Positions 9,201 through 14,315 of a stretch of DNA of 14,358 nucleotides are shown in pieces. The DNA lies in NCBI GenBank assembly GCA_035416745.1, contig DAOLNV010000063.1:1-14358 (forward strand), written 5' to 3'. Made by a program: the position numbers and the translations under genes. Positions within the stretch are counted from its first letter, which is position 1; the number at the start of each line of letters is the position of its first letter. The notes beneath the pieces were generated by a model that saw nothing but the letters and a program-made list of their open reading frames with translations, was not told where the DNA came from and did not search any database. Origin of the DNA: Candidatus Hydrogenedentota bacterium. GTDB lineage: Bacteria > Hydrogenedentota > Hydrogenedentia > Hydrogenedentales > SLHB01.

Positions 9201-11812
9201 ATTTGGGCGCGTTGCCGCAGACCGTCGTGCCTGACGTGTCGGCCATGTTCGAAGCGGATGCGGTGGCGGCCCTCGAAGCCGCCGGCCTGACGGGGCGCGT
9301 GACCTACGAGTACAGCGAGACCATACCCGAGGGCCAGGTGGTCAGTCAGCATCCTCCTGCGTCATCTTCCATCAACGCGGGAACCGGCGTGAACGTCGCG
9401 GTGTCTCTGGGTCCGGCTGCGCCGGTAGCGATGGACGACAGCTACACGACCTGCGCGGACACGCCGTTGTCGGTTCCGGCGCCGGGTGTTCTGGGCAACG
9501 ACACGGATCCTCAGGGCGCTCCACTCACGGCGGCCCTTGTCAGCAATGTGAGCTACGGCACCCTGACGCTGAATACGGACGGGTCGTTCGAGTATGCACC
9601 AGATTCCGGGTATGTCGGACCGGACACCTTTACGTATGCCGCCAACGACGGTGGGTTGAACAGCAACGTCGCGACGGTGACGATCACTGTCACGTCGTGT
9701 GTAGTAGATATGGCAGCCACCCGGTCGTTCTGGTATCACAAGTATGCGTCGCCGGGAGTCGAGGAGATCACAGTAACCATCGAGAACCTGGGGGCAGACG
9801 ATCTCACCGCCCTGTCGGTCATCGAACAGCTTCCGGAGGAGTGGATATTCGATTCGCTGGTCAGCTTCGACCCGCCGGGATGCGGTCCCGCGACGGTCCC
9901 GAGTTCCGGTGCGACCGGCACGCTCGAGTTTGTCTGGACCTGCATCCCCGAGTTCCCGTACACATTCACCTATCGCGTGAACGTGCCCTCGGGTCAGACG
10001 GGCGACATGTCGTTCTCGGGCGAGGTGCTCTACAGACGGGGCGGCACTGAGCAGACGGCCGCGATTGGGTGTCTGGGTTCGGTGGCGGAACGTATCCATC
10101 ATTCGCTGGACTACAATCCCGCGAATTACCTGATCAGTGTGTCGGAGATCCTGCGGGTGATCCAGTTCTATAACCTTGGCGGGTATCACTGCGCCGTTGG
10201 GACCGAGGACGGGTACGAACCTGGCCTTTCGGGAGCGCCCGATCCCTGCTGTGTGCCGCACGATAGCGACTACAACCCGCAGGACTGGAGAATCAGCGTG
10301 TCGGAAATTCTGCGGGTCATCCAGTTCTACAACCTTGGCGGCTACCACGTCGCGGAAGGCACGGAAGACGGTTATACTCCGGGTCTTGCCACCAAAGCAG
10401 CGGCCAAGAGCATCGAGACGGATGATGCGAAGCTCCTGACTCCGGATGCGGCACTCCCCGCGTTGTACGCCGTGCGCGATATCGCCGCCAACGGAGACGC
10501 CTCCGAAGTGACAGTGACGTTCACCGGCGTCGGCGGCGAACCCATCTCCGCCCTCGGCCTCGTGGAAACGCTCCCAGAAGGCTGGATCTTCGAGGGAATC
10601 GTTGATGCCTCGGAACCGCCAGCCATCGCGCCTGTCGAAGGCGAATCGGGCGACCTGGGTTTCGCATGGTTGTGGCCACCCGCATTGCCGGCCCACGTGA
10701 CCTACCGCATACGCTCGAACATCGGCAAGACCGCCGCGGCAGACCTCGTTGGAAAGGCCCTGTACCGCACCTCCGGCGTGGAACAGCAAGCGCTGGTCGC
10801 ATATGGACCGCCACAGACGCTGTATGCCGATGCAAATGCGGTTGAGCAAGGTGATGGGACGGGGGAGAGACCGTTTGCGACCATTGCGGAAGCCGTGGCA
10901 GCTTCCGCAGGCGGACGTGGCGACACGATCGTGCTACGCCCCGGCGCATACTGCGAATCGCCGCTGGTGCTCCTGCCTCACACGACCTTGATGAGCGAGG
11001 CCGGGCCGTACAGCACGCAACTTGCCGGGGACGCCAGCGAGTCCGCTCTCATTGTAGCCACTGAAGGCTGTGTGGTGCGCGGTCTGGCCGCCCATTCCGC
11101 CGAAGTGGCTCTGCGCGTCGGCGCGGGGATGCATGCGGAGGTCACGAACTGCGTCCTGCACACCAACGGCGTAGGCTTGCTGGCCGACAAAGAGGCTTCC
11201 GTGGTGCTCGCCAACAACACCGTTTACGGGAACGCCCCGTACGGCGCGTGGGGCGGTCCGGCAGCGACGTTCGTGCTGCTGGCCAACAACGTGTTTGCAG
11301 GCAATGCCACGGCACTGTTTGCGCCCCCAGGGGCGTTGCTTGGCAGCGGATACAACGACTGGTTTGGCAACGCCGTCGATCTCGACGGCCCCGCGGGGAA
11401 CCCAACCGACCGCTCCGCGGACCCGCTGTTCGTTGACGCATCCATGCTGGACCTGCGGCTCGCAGACGGCTCGCCCTGCCGCGACGCAGGAGACCCGGCG
11501 GTCGAGTTTCAGGACGCAGACGGCACGCGCAACGACATCGGCGCCGAAGGCGGACCATTCGGACTTTCGGGTGCGGCGACAGCGCCGCCGCCCGGGCTCC
11601 CAGTGGGGGCCGGCGCTGTCCCCGGCATAAAGGGCGACGTGAACAATGACGGCAAGGTCGATGCGGTCGACCTGCAACTCGTCATCAACGCCGCGCTCGG
11701 GGCTGATCCGACGCTGACCGCCGGCGCCGGCGCTCCTAATTGCGACGCGGACCGCTCAGGCTCAGTAAATGCCGTGGATTTGCAAATCGTTATTGGGGCA
11801 GCATTCGGATGA
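3278..11812 (+). CDS. Giant exported subtilisin-family (S8) protease with GLUG, PASTA, beta-helix and dockerin modules
   Basis: 2844 residues; start chosen by the GGGAGG site. A long basic N-region precedes a hydrophobic core (ACELLLLAGVMAEAL), cleavage probably after AWGA near residue 55. Order of parts: about 80-280 propeptide with two similar halves; S8 domain about 281-580 with Asp292 (VYDGG), His321 (THVAGT), oxyanion Asn435 (WANGNE) and Ser520 (GTSMAAP), all present, so activity is expected; 589-710 beta-barrel as in KP-43-like subtilases; 715-829 beta-rich domain (SDCDLNQDPG, ARYHDDDNG); 833-924 FN3; 925-1102 unnamed jelly-roll; 1105-1211 BACON-like; 1213-1527 GLUG ladder 1; 1528-1657 two PASTA; 1659-1983 GLUG ladder 2; 1984-2047 PASTA; 2047-2141 cadherin-like; 2142-2266 and 2393-2512 DUF11-like modules; 2274-2370 two EF-hand-like repeats; 2514-2765 right-handed beta-helix (DUF1565-like, YADANAVEQGDGTGERPF); 2785-2844 type I dockerin. 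By family this is a secreted protease, probably docked at the surface through a cohesin. Its substrate is unknown. Confidence 0.93.
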   Translation: MGIGRGTWNSRPGAVGNNGEYAASTGRTGFWHVACELLLLAGVMAEALPAWGAESSPAVPIRWRAEGLVSGAAATTESMASLGSGPSRHVIAQFDRALDAQERAKLRAAGVNLLRYLDGNAYFARISGKEAGLRAAEDAGLAAAFEVRPEWKLDPMLLKGAYPSYCVFDSRGAQGRLAKDKLSKGGDEQVETLAIYVIFQADVELERDGVDALERVGGAVRSYMRSINGLVAWIPLANLSALAAEDVVEWIEPPLPPFDVNNDSNRVITQVDTVNAPPYGLDGSGINVLVYDGGTALASHVDFDGRLTVYDASGLHYHPTHVAGTIGGSGIGSAGAGGTALQWRGMAPAVTIASYGFEYDGTGTFLYTNPGDLEDDYDEAINVHGAMISNNSIGTNVAANGFPCEYEGDYGATSMLIDAIVCGSLGAPMRIIWANGNERGPGTCGTTYHTTAPPACAKNHITVGALNSNNDSMTDFSSWGPADDGRIKPDICAPGCQSNGDGGVTSTWSDGGYGTICGTSMAAPTVTGLGALILQEWKNLFPGCPLPRNSMLKVLLAHNAADLGNAGPDYKFGYGSVRTQNTIDFLRGGSIREDSLDNGGQKKFYVDIASGTPSLKVTIAWDDPPGAANTIPELVNNLDLTVVSPASTTYYPWTLDPANPSSPAVRTQPDARNNIEQVVVDSPATGVWEIVVNGTSVPGGPQVFSLAATPDFVGCFRSSQGAVSLNAPSYGCSSTAIVRVSDCDLNQDPGALDTVTVTVDSTSEPAGESVVLTEVSQNTGAFAGPIALSTTNSPGVLLVNEGDTVTARYHDDDNGSGVPADVTATAIVDCSAPVFAGLESASAGPGRVDLAWSAAADPSVPAKYNVYRDLAPGGPIGTFIGTTPNLAYSDTTVGPNQTYYYVVRAVDALGNEDTNTVERSATTPNWVTIGSGTDSWYFPMSTWFHDARTQVIYLASEIGTPCAITSLALDVTTLPGQAMNNWTIRLKHTSMSSYGSSPAWEGTGWTVGYQANETVSNTGWVTFEFPTPFPYNGTDNLLIDFSFNNSSYTSDGYCRYTDTSVSRTICYETDSGYGDPLSWSGTANPTPYVTTLVPNLMLFLEPLSSELVVTPAEGFESSGMEGGPFEPDSKTYTLSNPGGGSLNWSVSAGHPWVDAAPASGTLVGGASTTVELALNANADTLPAGVHTDTAVFADLTNSAEYTRSVTLTVLPPTPILTVEELQLIGNDPGYPLNGHYVLTQDIDASSTAGWNSGAGFDPIGSSSLPFTGKFDGQGYVVTGLTINRPGENYVGLLAALGAGGVVQNLGLEDSAVTGAQYVGGLTGNLPAGSTVLQCFSRGAVAGTSYVGGLAGQNYGAISQSYATGIVTATASYAGGLTGWNTGTVTQCYATGAVTATTSYGGGLVGYNAYGTCSQSYATGAVASVRYVGGLAGRNFSGIVSKCYSTGAVTGTTDAGGLLGLTASGTVEFSFWDTQTSGKTTSSGGTGLTTAQMQTETTFTGAGWDFVTVWYMLEGGSYPYLANPPQRTVPSVTGLSEADAVMELESSGLSVEISYEYSNFVAVGFVISQSVPEGEGLNAGAPVHLVVSLGPESPVAVPDVVGLLQADAETAITAVGLTVGVVTQQYSETVPSGAVISQDPAGGTEVVPGSAVNLVVSLGAPPSIPISSIEELQLIGNDPAYPLDADYILTQDIDASATASWNGGKGFSPVGTHDWQDPVARAFTGSFDGQGHAITALTIDRPDEDYIGLFGAIEIGGSVENLAIKEASALGSYCVGLLVGYNKGAISNCHTSGVVTGDDDAGGLMGFNLGGTISQCSAACSVTSTAGYAGGLAGNNFGSISETYTSGVVTANTTCVGGLLGFSMNCTLSDCYSTCEVTAQDTIGGLVGYNSPSNTIIRCYATGLVNGVTNTGGLVGVNNGGTVEDSFWDTETSGMTVSDGGTGLPTAQMQTLSTFTAVGWDFDTVWYMLAGGSYPYLGALPQTVVPDVSAMFEADAVAALEAAGLTGRVTYEYSETIPEGQVVSQHPPASSSINAGTGVNVAVSLGPAAPVAMDDSYTTCADTPLSVPAPGVLGNDTDPQGAPLTAALVSNVSYGTLTLNTDGSFEYAPDSGYVGPDTFTYAANDGGLNSNVATVTITVTSCVVDMAATRSFWYHKYASPGVEEITVTIENLGADDLTALSVIEQLPEEWIFDSLVSFDPPGCGPATVPSSGATGTLEFVWTCIPEFPYTFTYRVNVPSGQTGDMSFSGEVLYRRGGTEQTAAIGCLGSVAERIHHSLDYNPANYLISVSEILRVIQFYNLGGYHCAVGTEDGYEPGLSGAPDPCCVPHDSDYNPQDWRISVSEILRVIQFYNLGGYHVAEGTEDGYTPGLATKAAAKSIETDDAKLLTPDAALPALYAVRDIAANGDASEVTVTFTGVGGEPISALGLVETLPEGWIFEGIVDASEPPAIAPVEGESGDLGFAWLWPPALPAHVTYRIRSNIGKTAAADLVGKALYRTSGVEQQALVAYGPPQTLYADANAVEQGDGTGERPFATIAEAVAASAGGRGDTIVLRPGAYCESPLVLLPHTTLMSEAGPYSTQLAGDASESALIVATEGCVVRGLAAHSAEVALRVGAGMHAEVTNCVLHTNGVGLLADKEASVVLANNTVYGNAPYGAWGGPAATFVLLANNVFAGNATALFAPPGALLGSGYNDWFGNAVDLDGPAGNPTDRSADPLFVDASMLDLRLADGSPCRDAGDPAVEFQDADGTRNDIGAEGGPFGLSGAATAPPPGLPVGAGAVPGIKGDVNNDGKVDAVDLQLVINAALGADPTLTAGAGAPNCDADRSGSVNAVDLQIVIGAAFG
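6914..7858 (+). repeat. GLUG ladder 1 (81-base periodic repeat) inside the protease gene
   Basis: After a lead-in (VEELQLIGNDP, LTQDIDAS, FDGQG) the sequence runs in 27-residue rungs of the type YVGGLAGxNxGxIxxxYATGxV. Rungs start at 7226, 7310, 7391, 7472, 7553 and 7634: steps of 84, 81, 81, 81 and 81 bases. It closes with a FWDTQTSG, GGTGLTTAQMQT and GGSYPYL cap. GLUG repeats are known from bacterial surface and secreted proteins and are expected to form an elongated beta-structure. Confidence 0.85.
8264..9226 (+). repeat. GLUG ladder 2, second copy of the same block
   Basis: It repeats the order of ladder 1: IEELQLIGNDP lead-in, LTQDIDAS, FDGQG, GLUG rungs starting near 8594, 8672, 8756, 8837, 8918 and 9002, then FWDTETSG, GGTGLPTAQMQT and GGSYPYL. 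The lead-in lies 1350 bases after that of ladder 1. The rungs have drifted more (less regular YATG, extra Cys residues) while lead-in and cap stay close, pointing to an old block duplication. Confidence 0.82.
10100..10386 (+). repeat. Two EF-hand-like ISVSEILRVIQFYN repeats inside the protease gene
   Basis: Two units of about 42 residues share a D-Y-N-P acidic loop, ISVSEILRVIQFYNLGGYH and a TEDGY-x-PG tail (protein residues about 2276-2316 and 2330-2370). The loop resembles a calcium-binding EF-hand/dockerin loop but is one residue longer than the 12-residue norm. The units are separated by a Cys-Cys linker (DPCC). Confidence 0.85.
11630..11809 (+). other. C-terminal type I dockerin module of the protease
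   Basis: Two calcium-loop segments, DVNNDGKVDAVDL and DADRSGSVNAVDL, each followed by a short helix (QLVINAALG, QIVIGAAFG), form a complete dockerin at protein residues 2785-2844. Dockerins bind cohesin modules; no cohesin is coded in this window. Confidence 0.85.
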
Positions 11813-12041
11813 ACGTGGTCTAGCTGAAGTTCCTCTGGAAACAACTTGTCTTCCTCGCCCATCCTGGCTTCAGGCAGCGGCTCGCCTCGGCGAGTCAGAA
11901 CGAGCAGGTGATTCGAGTCTGGGAGGTTGCCTCAGCCGGGAGTTTGAGTCTCGCGATGGCGCAACAGGACAAGATGTTCAGTCGATTCATGCGGGGGCCG
12001 ACGATGCAAGTTTCGGCGAGCTGGTGTTGCGGTTTCAATGA

Positions 12042-12070
12042 TTGACTGTGCTCGCCCAGGCGGGCACAAT
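12042..12070 (+). promoter_or_regulatory. Possible sigma70-type promoter with a palindrome in the spacer
   Basis: TTGACT (12042-12047) and CACAAT (12065-12070) lie 17 bases apart, matching five and four of six consensus bases. Between them a palindrome (TGTGCTCGC/GCGGGCACA, 12047-12068) nearly fills the spacer and could be an operator or a hairpin. It would drive the cation exchanger with a leader of about 140 bases. Weak evidence from sequence match only. Confidence 0.3.
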
Positions 12071-12205
12071 ACGGCTCTGTCTTGCAAGGGACCGCCGGTT
12101 CTCACGATGGACCCGATGCTCTGAGCTCGGCACGTTACCGTCGAACGGCACCAGATGTTTATTGAATCGTTTCATTACCGAATCACATGTTTTCCGGAAT
12201 CCTGC

Positions 12206-12214
12206 GAAAGGGGG
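12206..12214 (+). promoter_or_regulatory. Ribosome binding site favouring the start at 12220
   Basis: GAAAGGGGG lies five bases before ATG 12220. The earlier in-frame ATG at 12187 has only TTCATTACCGAATCAC before it, with no purine-rich site. Confidence 0.6.
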
Positions 12215-12219
12215 TTCGC

Positions 12220-13179
12220 ATGATTGTTGATGTCTTGCTGTTTGTTGTCGGTGTGCTGCTGCTTTGGGGAGGCTCGGAGTTCGTCACGCGCAACACCGGC
12301 GTTCTGGCCCGCTCGCTGGGCGTCAAGGAACTGGTTATTACAATTCTGGGCGTCAGCGTGCTGTCAAGTCTGCCTGAGCTGACCATCTCCGCGTTCGCGG
12401 CTGCTCGGGGCGAGGATTCGATCTCGCTCGGAAACGTTATTGGCTCGAATTTTGTTACGCTGACCTTCGTAACGGCGGTTTGCGCGTTAATACGCCCGAT
12501 CGACATCCATGAAGAGGTGCAGTCCCGGGAATCGAGCTGGATGATCCTCTCCTCGGCGTTCGTACTCGTGCTATCCCTGGACGGACGGCTGTCGCGCTCC
12601 GAAGGCATAATCCTGATGCTCATTTACATTCCCTACGTATGGAACGTGCTCAAGACGGCCCGTGTTGAAGCCGATGACCAGTCTTCGGGCCACCTGCACA
12701 CGTCCAGAGTCAGGACGTCCGTGTTCTGCGTGCTGGGCATTTTCAGCGTTATCGCCGGCTCGAAAATCGCCCTGGATTCGGGCGGGAAGCTGGGCGCGGC
12801 GTTCGGAATTTCCCCGTTAGCTATGGGCGTGCTCTTGTTCGCCTTCGGCACAAGCCTGCCGGAGCTCACGATCAGCTTGTCCGCCACGTTCAAACGCAAA
12901 TCGGATGTGACAATCGGCGAAGTCTACGCCTCGAATATTTTCACGCAGCTCATCGTATTAGGGATATGTTGTCTTATCCGCCCGATGACGGTCGACCGGG
13001 CCCTGATCTCTTTTGCCATGCCCCTCCTGATTCTGGCGGCGGTAGTGATTCAGGTCTTTGTCACGACTGAACGCAAAGTGAGCCGTCTCGAGGCACTGGG
13101 TTTGCTGTGCTTTTATGCCATCTTCGCCGTAGAGCAATTCAGACCATTGCCCTCGATAGAGAGCATTCTGGGCTTCTGA
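12220..13179 (+). CDS. Sodium/calcium exchanger family (CaCA) membrane protein
   Basis: 319 residues from ATG 12220, chosen for its GGGGG site and because CaCA proteins usually begin directly with the first membrane segment (MIVDVLLFVVGVLLLWGGSE). The frame also allows ATG 12187, adding eleven residues. Two inverted alpha-repeats are visible. Alpha-1: residues 44-77, SSLPEL with Glu53 and GNVIGSN. Alpha-2: residues 203-243, FAFGTSLPEL with Glu215 and GEVYASNIF. The two Glu residues are the cation-binding acids of the family. About ten hydrophobic segments fit the fold, with a hydrophilic loop at 145-165 between halves. Known members exchange Na+ or H+ for Ca2+ across the inner membrane; the ion here is not certain. 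The alpha-2 motif departs from the usual GN-x-x-GSN-x-x-N (see findings). The gene stands alone, convergent with the radical SAM gene. Confidence 0.88.
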   Translation: MIVDVLLFVVGVLLLWGGSEFVTRNTGVLARSLGVKELVITILGVSVLSSLPELTISAFAAARGEDSISLGNVIGSNFVTLTFVTAVCALIRPIDIHEEVQSRESSWMILSSAFVLVLSLDGRLSRSEGIILMLIYIPYVWNVLKTARVEADDQSSGHLHTSRVRTSVFCVLGIFSVIAGSKIALDSGGKLGAAFGISPLAMGVLLFAFGTSLPELTISLSATFKRKSDVTIGEVYASNIFTQLIVLGICCLIRPMTVDRALISFAMPLLILAAVVIQVFVTTERKVSRLEALGLLCFYAIFAVEQFRPLPSIESILGF

Positions 13180-13230
13180 AAGCTCGCCTCGGCCAGAATA
13201 CATCCTTCCAAACCCGCCGGCTTGACCTAT

Positions 13231-13260
13231 GCGGTGTTTCACACCGTGTTCATGTTTCGA
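13231..13260 (+). terminator. Weak terminator candidate after the exchanger gene
   Basis: CGGTGT (13232-13237) pairs with ACACCG (13241-13246) around TTC, followed by TGTTCATGTTTCGATT, which is T-rich but broken. It lies in the 85-base gap between two convergent genes. Confidence 0.35.
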
Positions 13261-13264
13261 TTGC

Positions 13265-14233
13265 CTACGCAAACGGGTCGTCTCTGGCGAAATCCGGCAG
13301 GTAGACGCCGGTGCTGTCCGCGCCCTGGACGAGCAGGTCCTGAAAACCCAAACGTGCGGCATACTGCACCACATCCACGTATTCCTTGTCGGTGGCCGGG
13401 CGGGCGATGTGCTCGTACTCCATGGCGAGATGCTGCGGCGAGTACTGGCGCATGATGCTCAGTGTGACGTCCACCAGTCCCATGTCCTTGAGCCAGAGCA
13501 GAAAGTCGTAGCTGCCGGATTGATCCTCGGGCAAGACCAGGTGCCGGATGATGAGGCCTTTTGCCGCCACGCCATCGATCTGCTTCAGCGGGCCTGCCTG
13601 CCGGTACATTTCGAGGACCGCTGCCCGCGCCACTTCGGGGTAGTGACGGGCATTGGAGTAAGTCAGCGCACACGTGGGGTCCGAATACTTCACGTCGGGC
13701 AGGTAGATATCCACGATGCCATCCAGCAACGTGAGCAGAGAGAGGCTGTCGAATCCATTGGTGTTGTAGACAATCGGGCGCGTCAATCCTTGGCCGTAGG
13801 CCTCTCGCAAGGCCAGCAGGATGGGGAGGATGTAATGTGTCGGCGTGACCAGATTGATGTTCTCGGCGCCCGCCCGTTCGAGGCGGAACATGTCCTCGGC
13901 CAGGGTCATGTATCCGGCGTTCTCGCCCAGCCCCAACTGGCTGATTTGATAGTTCTGGCAGTACACGCAACGCAGGTTACAGTGCGTGAAGAAGACCGTG
14001 CCCGAGCCGCCGCGGCCCACCAGCGGCGGTTCTTCTCCGAAATGCAGGGTGGCCGACGAATACCGGACACGCTCCGGGTGCCCGGAATCCGTCGCACAGA
14101 AGCCCGGCTCGTTGCGGAGCCGGTCCACGCCACATTCCCGGCCGCACAACCGGCAGGCTCGGCACAGTTCTCGCACAGGCCCCAGCGCCGCCTCCACGAG
14201 GGCGCGCTTTGCTTTTGAATCAACATTCGGCAC
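13265..14233 (-). CDS. Radical SAM protein, PflX/COG1313 type (pyruvate formate-lyase activase homologue)
   Basis: 322 residues, read from a GTG start (14231-14233) with AGAGGA eight bases before it. Cys85, Cys89 and Cys92 (HCNLRCVYCQNY) form the C-x3-C-x2-C motif that binds the S-adenosylmethionine-cleaving 4Fe-4S cluster. An additional N-terminal Cys set (Cys24, 27, 30, 34, 46: CRACRLCGRECGVDR, GFC) is typical of the COG1313 branch and may hold another metal site. Further family landmarks are LHFGEEPPLVG, a GSGTVFF strand, NTNGFDS and LPDVKYSD. The length fits the family. Members are cytoplasmic; they resemble activases of glycyl radical enzymes, but their true substrate is generally not established and no glycyl radical enzyme is in the window. 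The gene converges on the exchanger gene with an 85-base gap. Confidence 0.88.
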   Translation of the reverse strand: MPNVDSKAKRALVEAALGPVRELCRACRLCGRECGVDRLRNEPGFCATDSGHPERVRYSSATLHFGEEPPLVGRGGSGTVFFTHCNLRCVYCQNYQISQLGLGENAGYMTLAEDMFRLERAGAENINLVTPTHYILPILLALREAYGQGLTRPIVYNTNGFDSLSLLTLLDGIVDIYLPDVKYSDPTCALTYSNARHYPEVARAAVLEMYRQAGPLKQIDGVAAKGLIIRHLVLPEDQSGSYDFLLWLKDMGLVDVTLSIMRQYSPQHLAMEYEHIARPATDKEYVDVVQYAARLGFQDLLVQGADSTGVYLPDFARDDPFA

Positions 14234-14241
14234 GAAACAGA

Positions 14242-14247
14242 TCCTCT
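14242..14247 (-). promoter_or_regulatory. Ribosome binding site supporting the GTG start at 14233
   Basis: On the minus strand AGAGGA precedes the GTG by eight bases (ATCTGTTTC region). No other start codon lies further upstream in this frame before the window edge region examined. Confidence 0.5.
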
Positions 14248-14251
14248 GTGA

Positions 14252-14267
14252 GATGGCCAGATGGCCA
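14252..14267 (-). repeat. Tandem 8-bp repeat GATGGCCA x2 in the radical SAM leader
   Basis: GATGGCCA occurs twice head to tail at 14252-14259 and 14260-14267 (+ strand). Each copy contains the palindrome TGGCCA, so the pair is also nearly self-complementary. It sits just upstream of the ribosome binding site, where a repressor or RNA structure could act; function unproven. Confidence 0.4.
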
Positions 14268-14315
14268 TTGGTATCCCGTCCACGTGTGATTCTGGGCCGT
14301 GCGCGTTTCGTCGAC

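Larger units (their letters stand above)
11813..12219. other. Intergenic region, 407 bases
   Basis: No gene is recognised. It contains a small hairpin at 11879-11896 (GGCTCGCC/GGCGAGTC) 67 bases after the protease stop without a T-run, a 9-bp palindrome at 12047-12068, and a possible promoter at 12042-12070. No clear intrinsic terminator for the protease gene is visible. The rest (12071-12205) shows no pattern I can name. Confidence 0.55.

Noticed and set aside
9362..10849. Minus-strand open frame of 495 codons
   Set aside because: It is antisense to the PASTA, cadherin-like and DUF11-like parts of the protease, which are clearly coding; its translation has no recognisable domain.
11879..11935. 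Hairpin and GATTCGAGTC-like stretch resembling part of a tRNA
   Set aside because: No acceptor stem, anticodon arm or CCA-adjacent pairing can be assembled around it.
11956..12045. 29-codon frame starting MAQQDKMFSRF in the gap after the protease
   Set aside because: No good ribosome binding site at proper distance and no recognisable similarity.
11880..13193. Identical 12-mer GCTCGCCTCGGC at 11880 and 13182, flanking the exchanger region
   Set aside because: A 12-base match is expected by chance in a GC-rich window of this size; no sign of a mobile unit between the copies.
13229..14218. Plus-strand open frame of 329 codons opposite the radical SAM gene
   Set aside because: The minus frame has the C-x3-C-x2-C motif and all family landmarks; the plus frame is its mirror.
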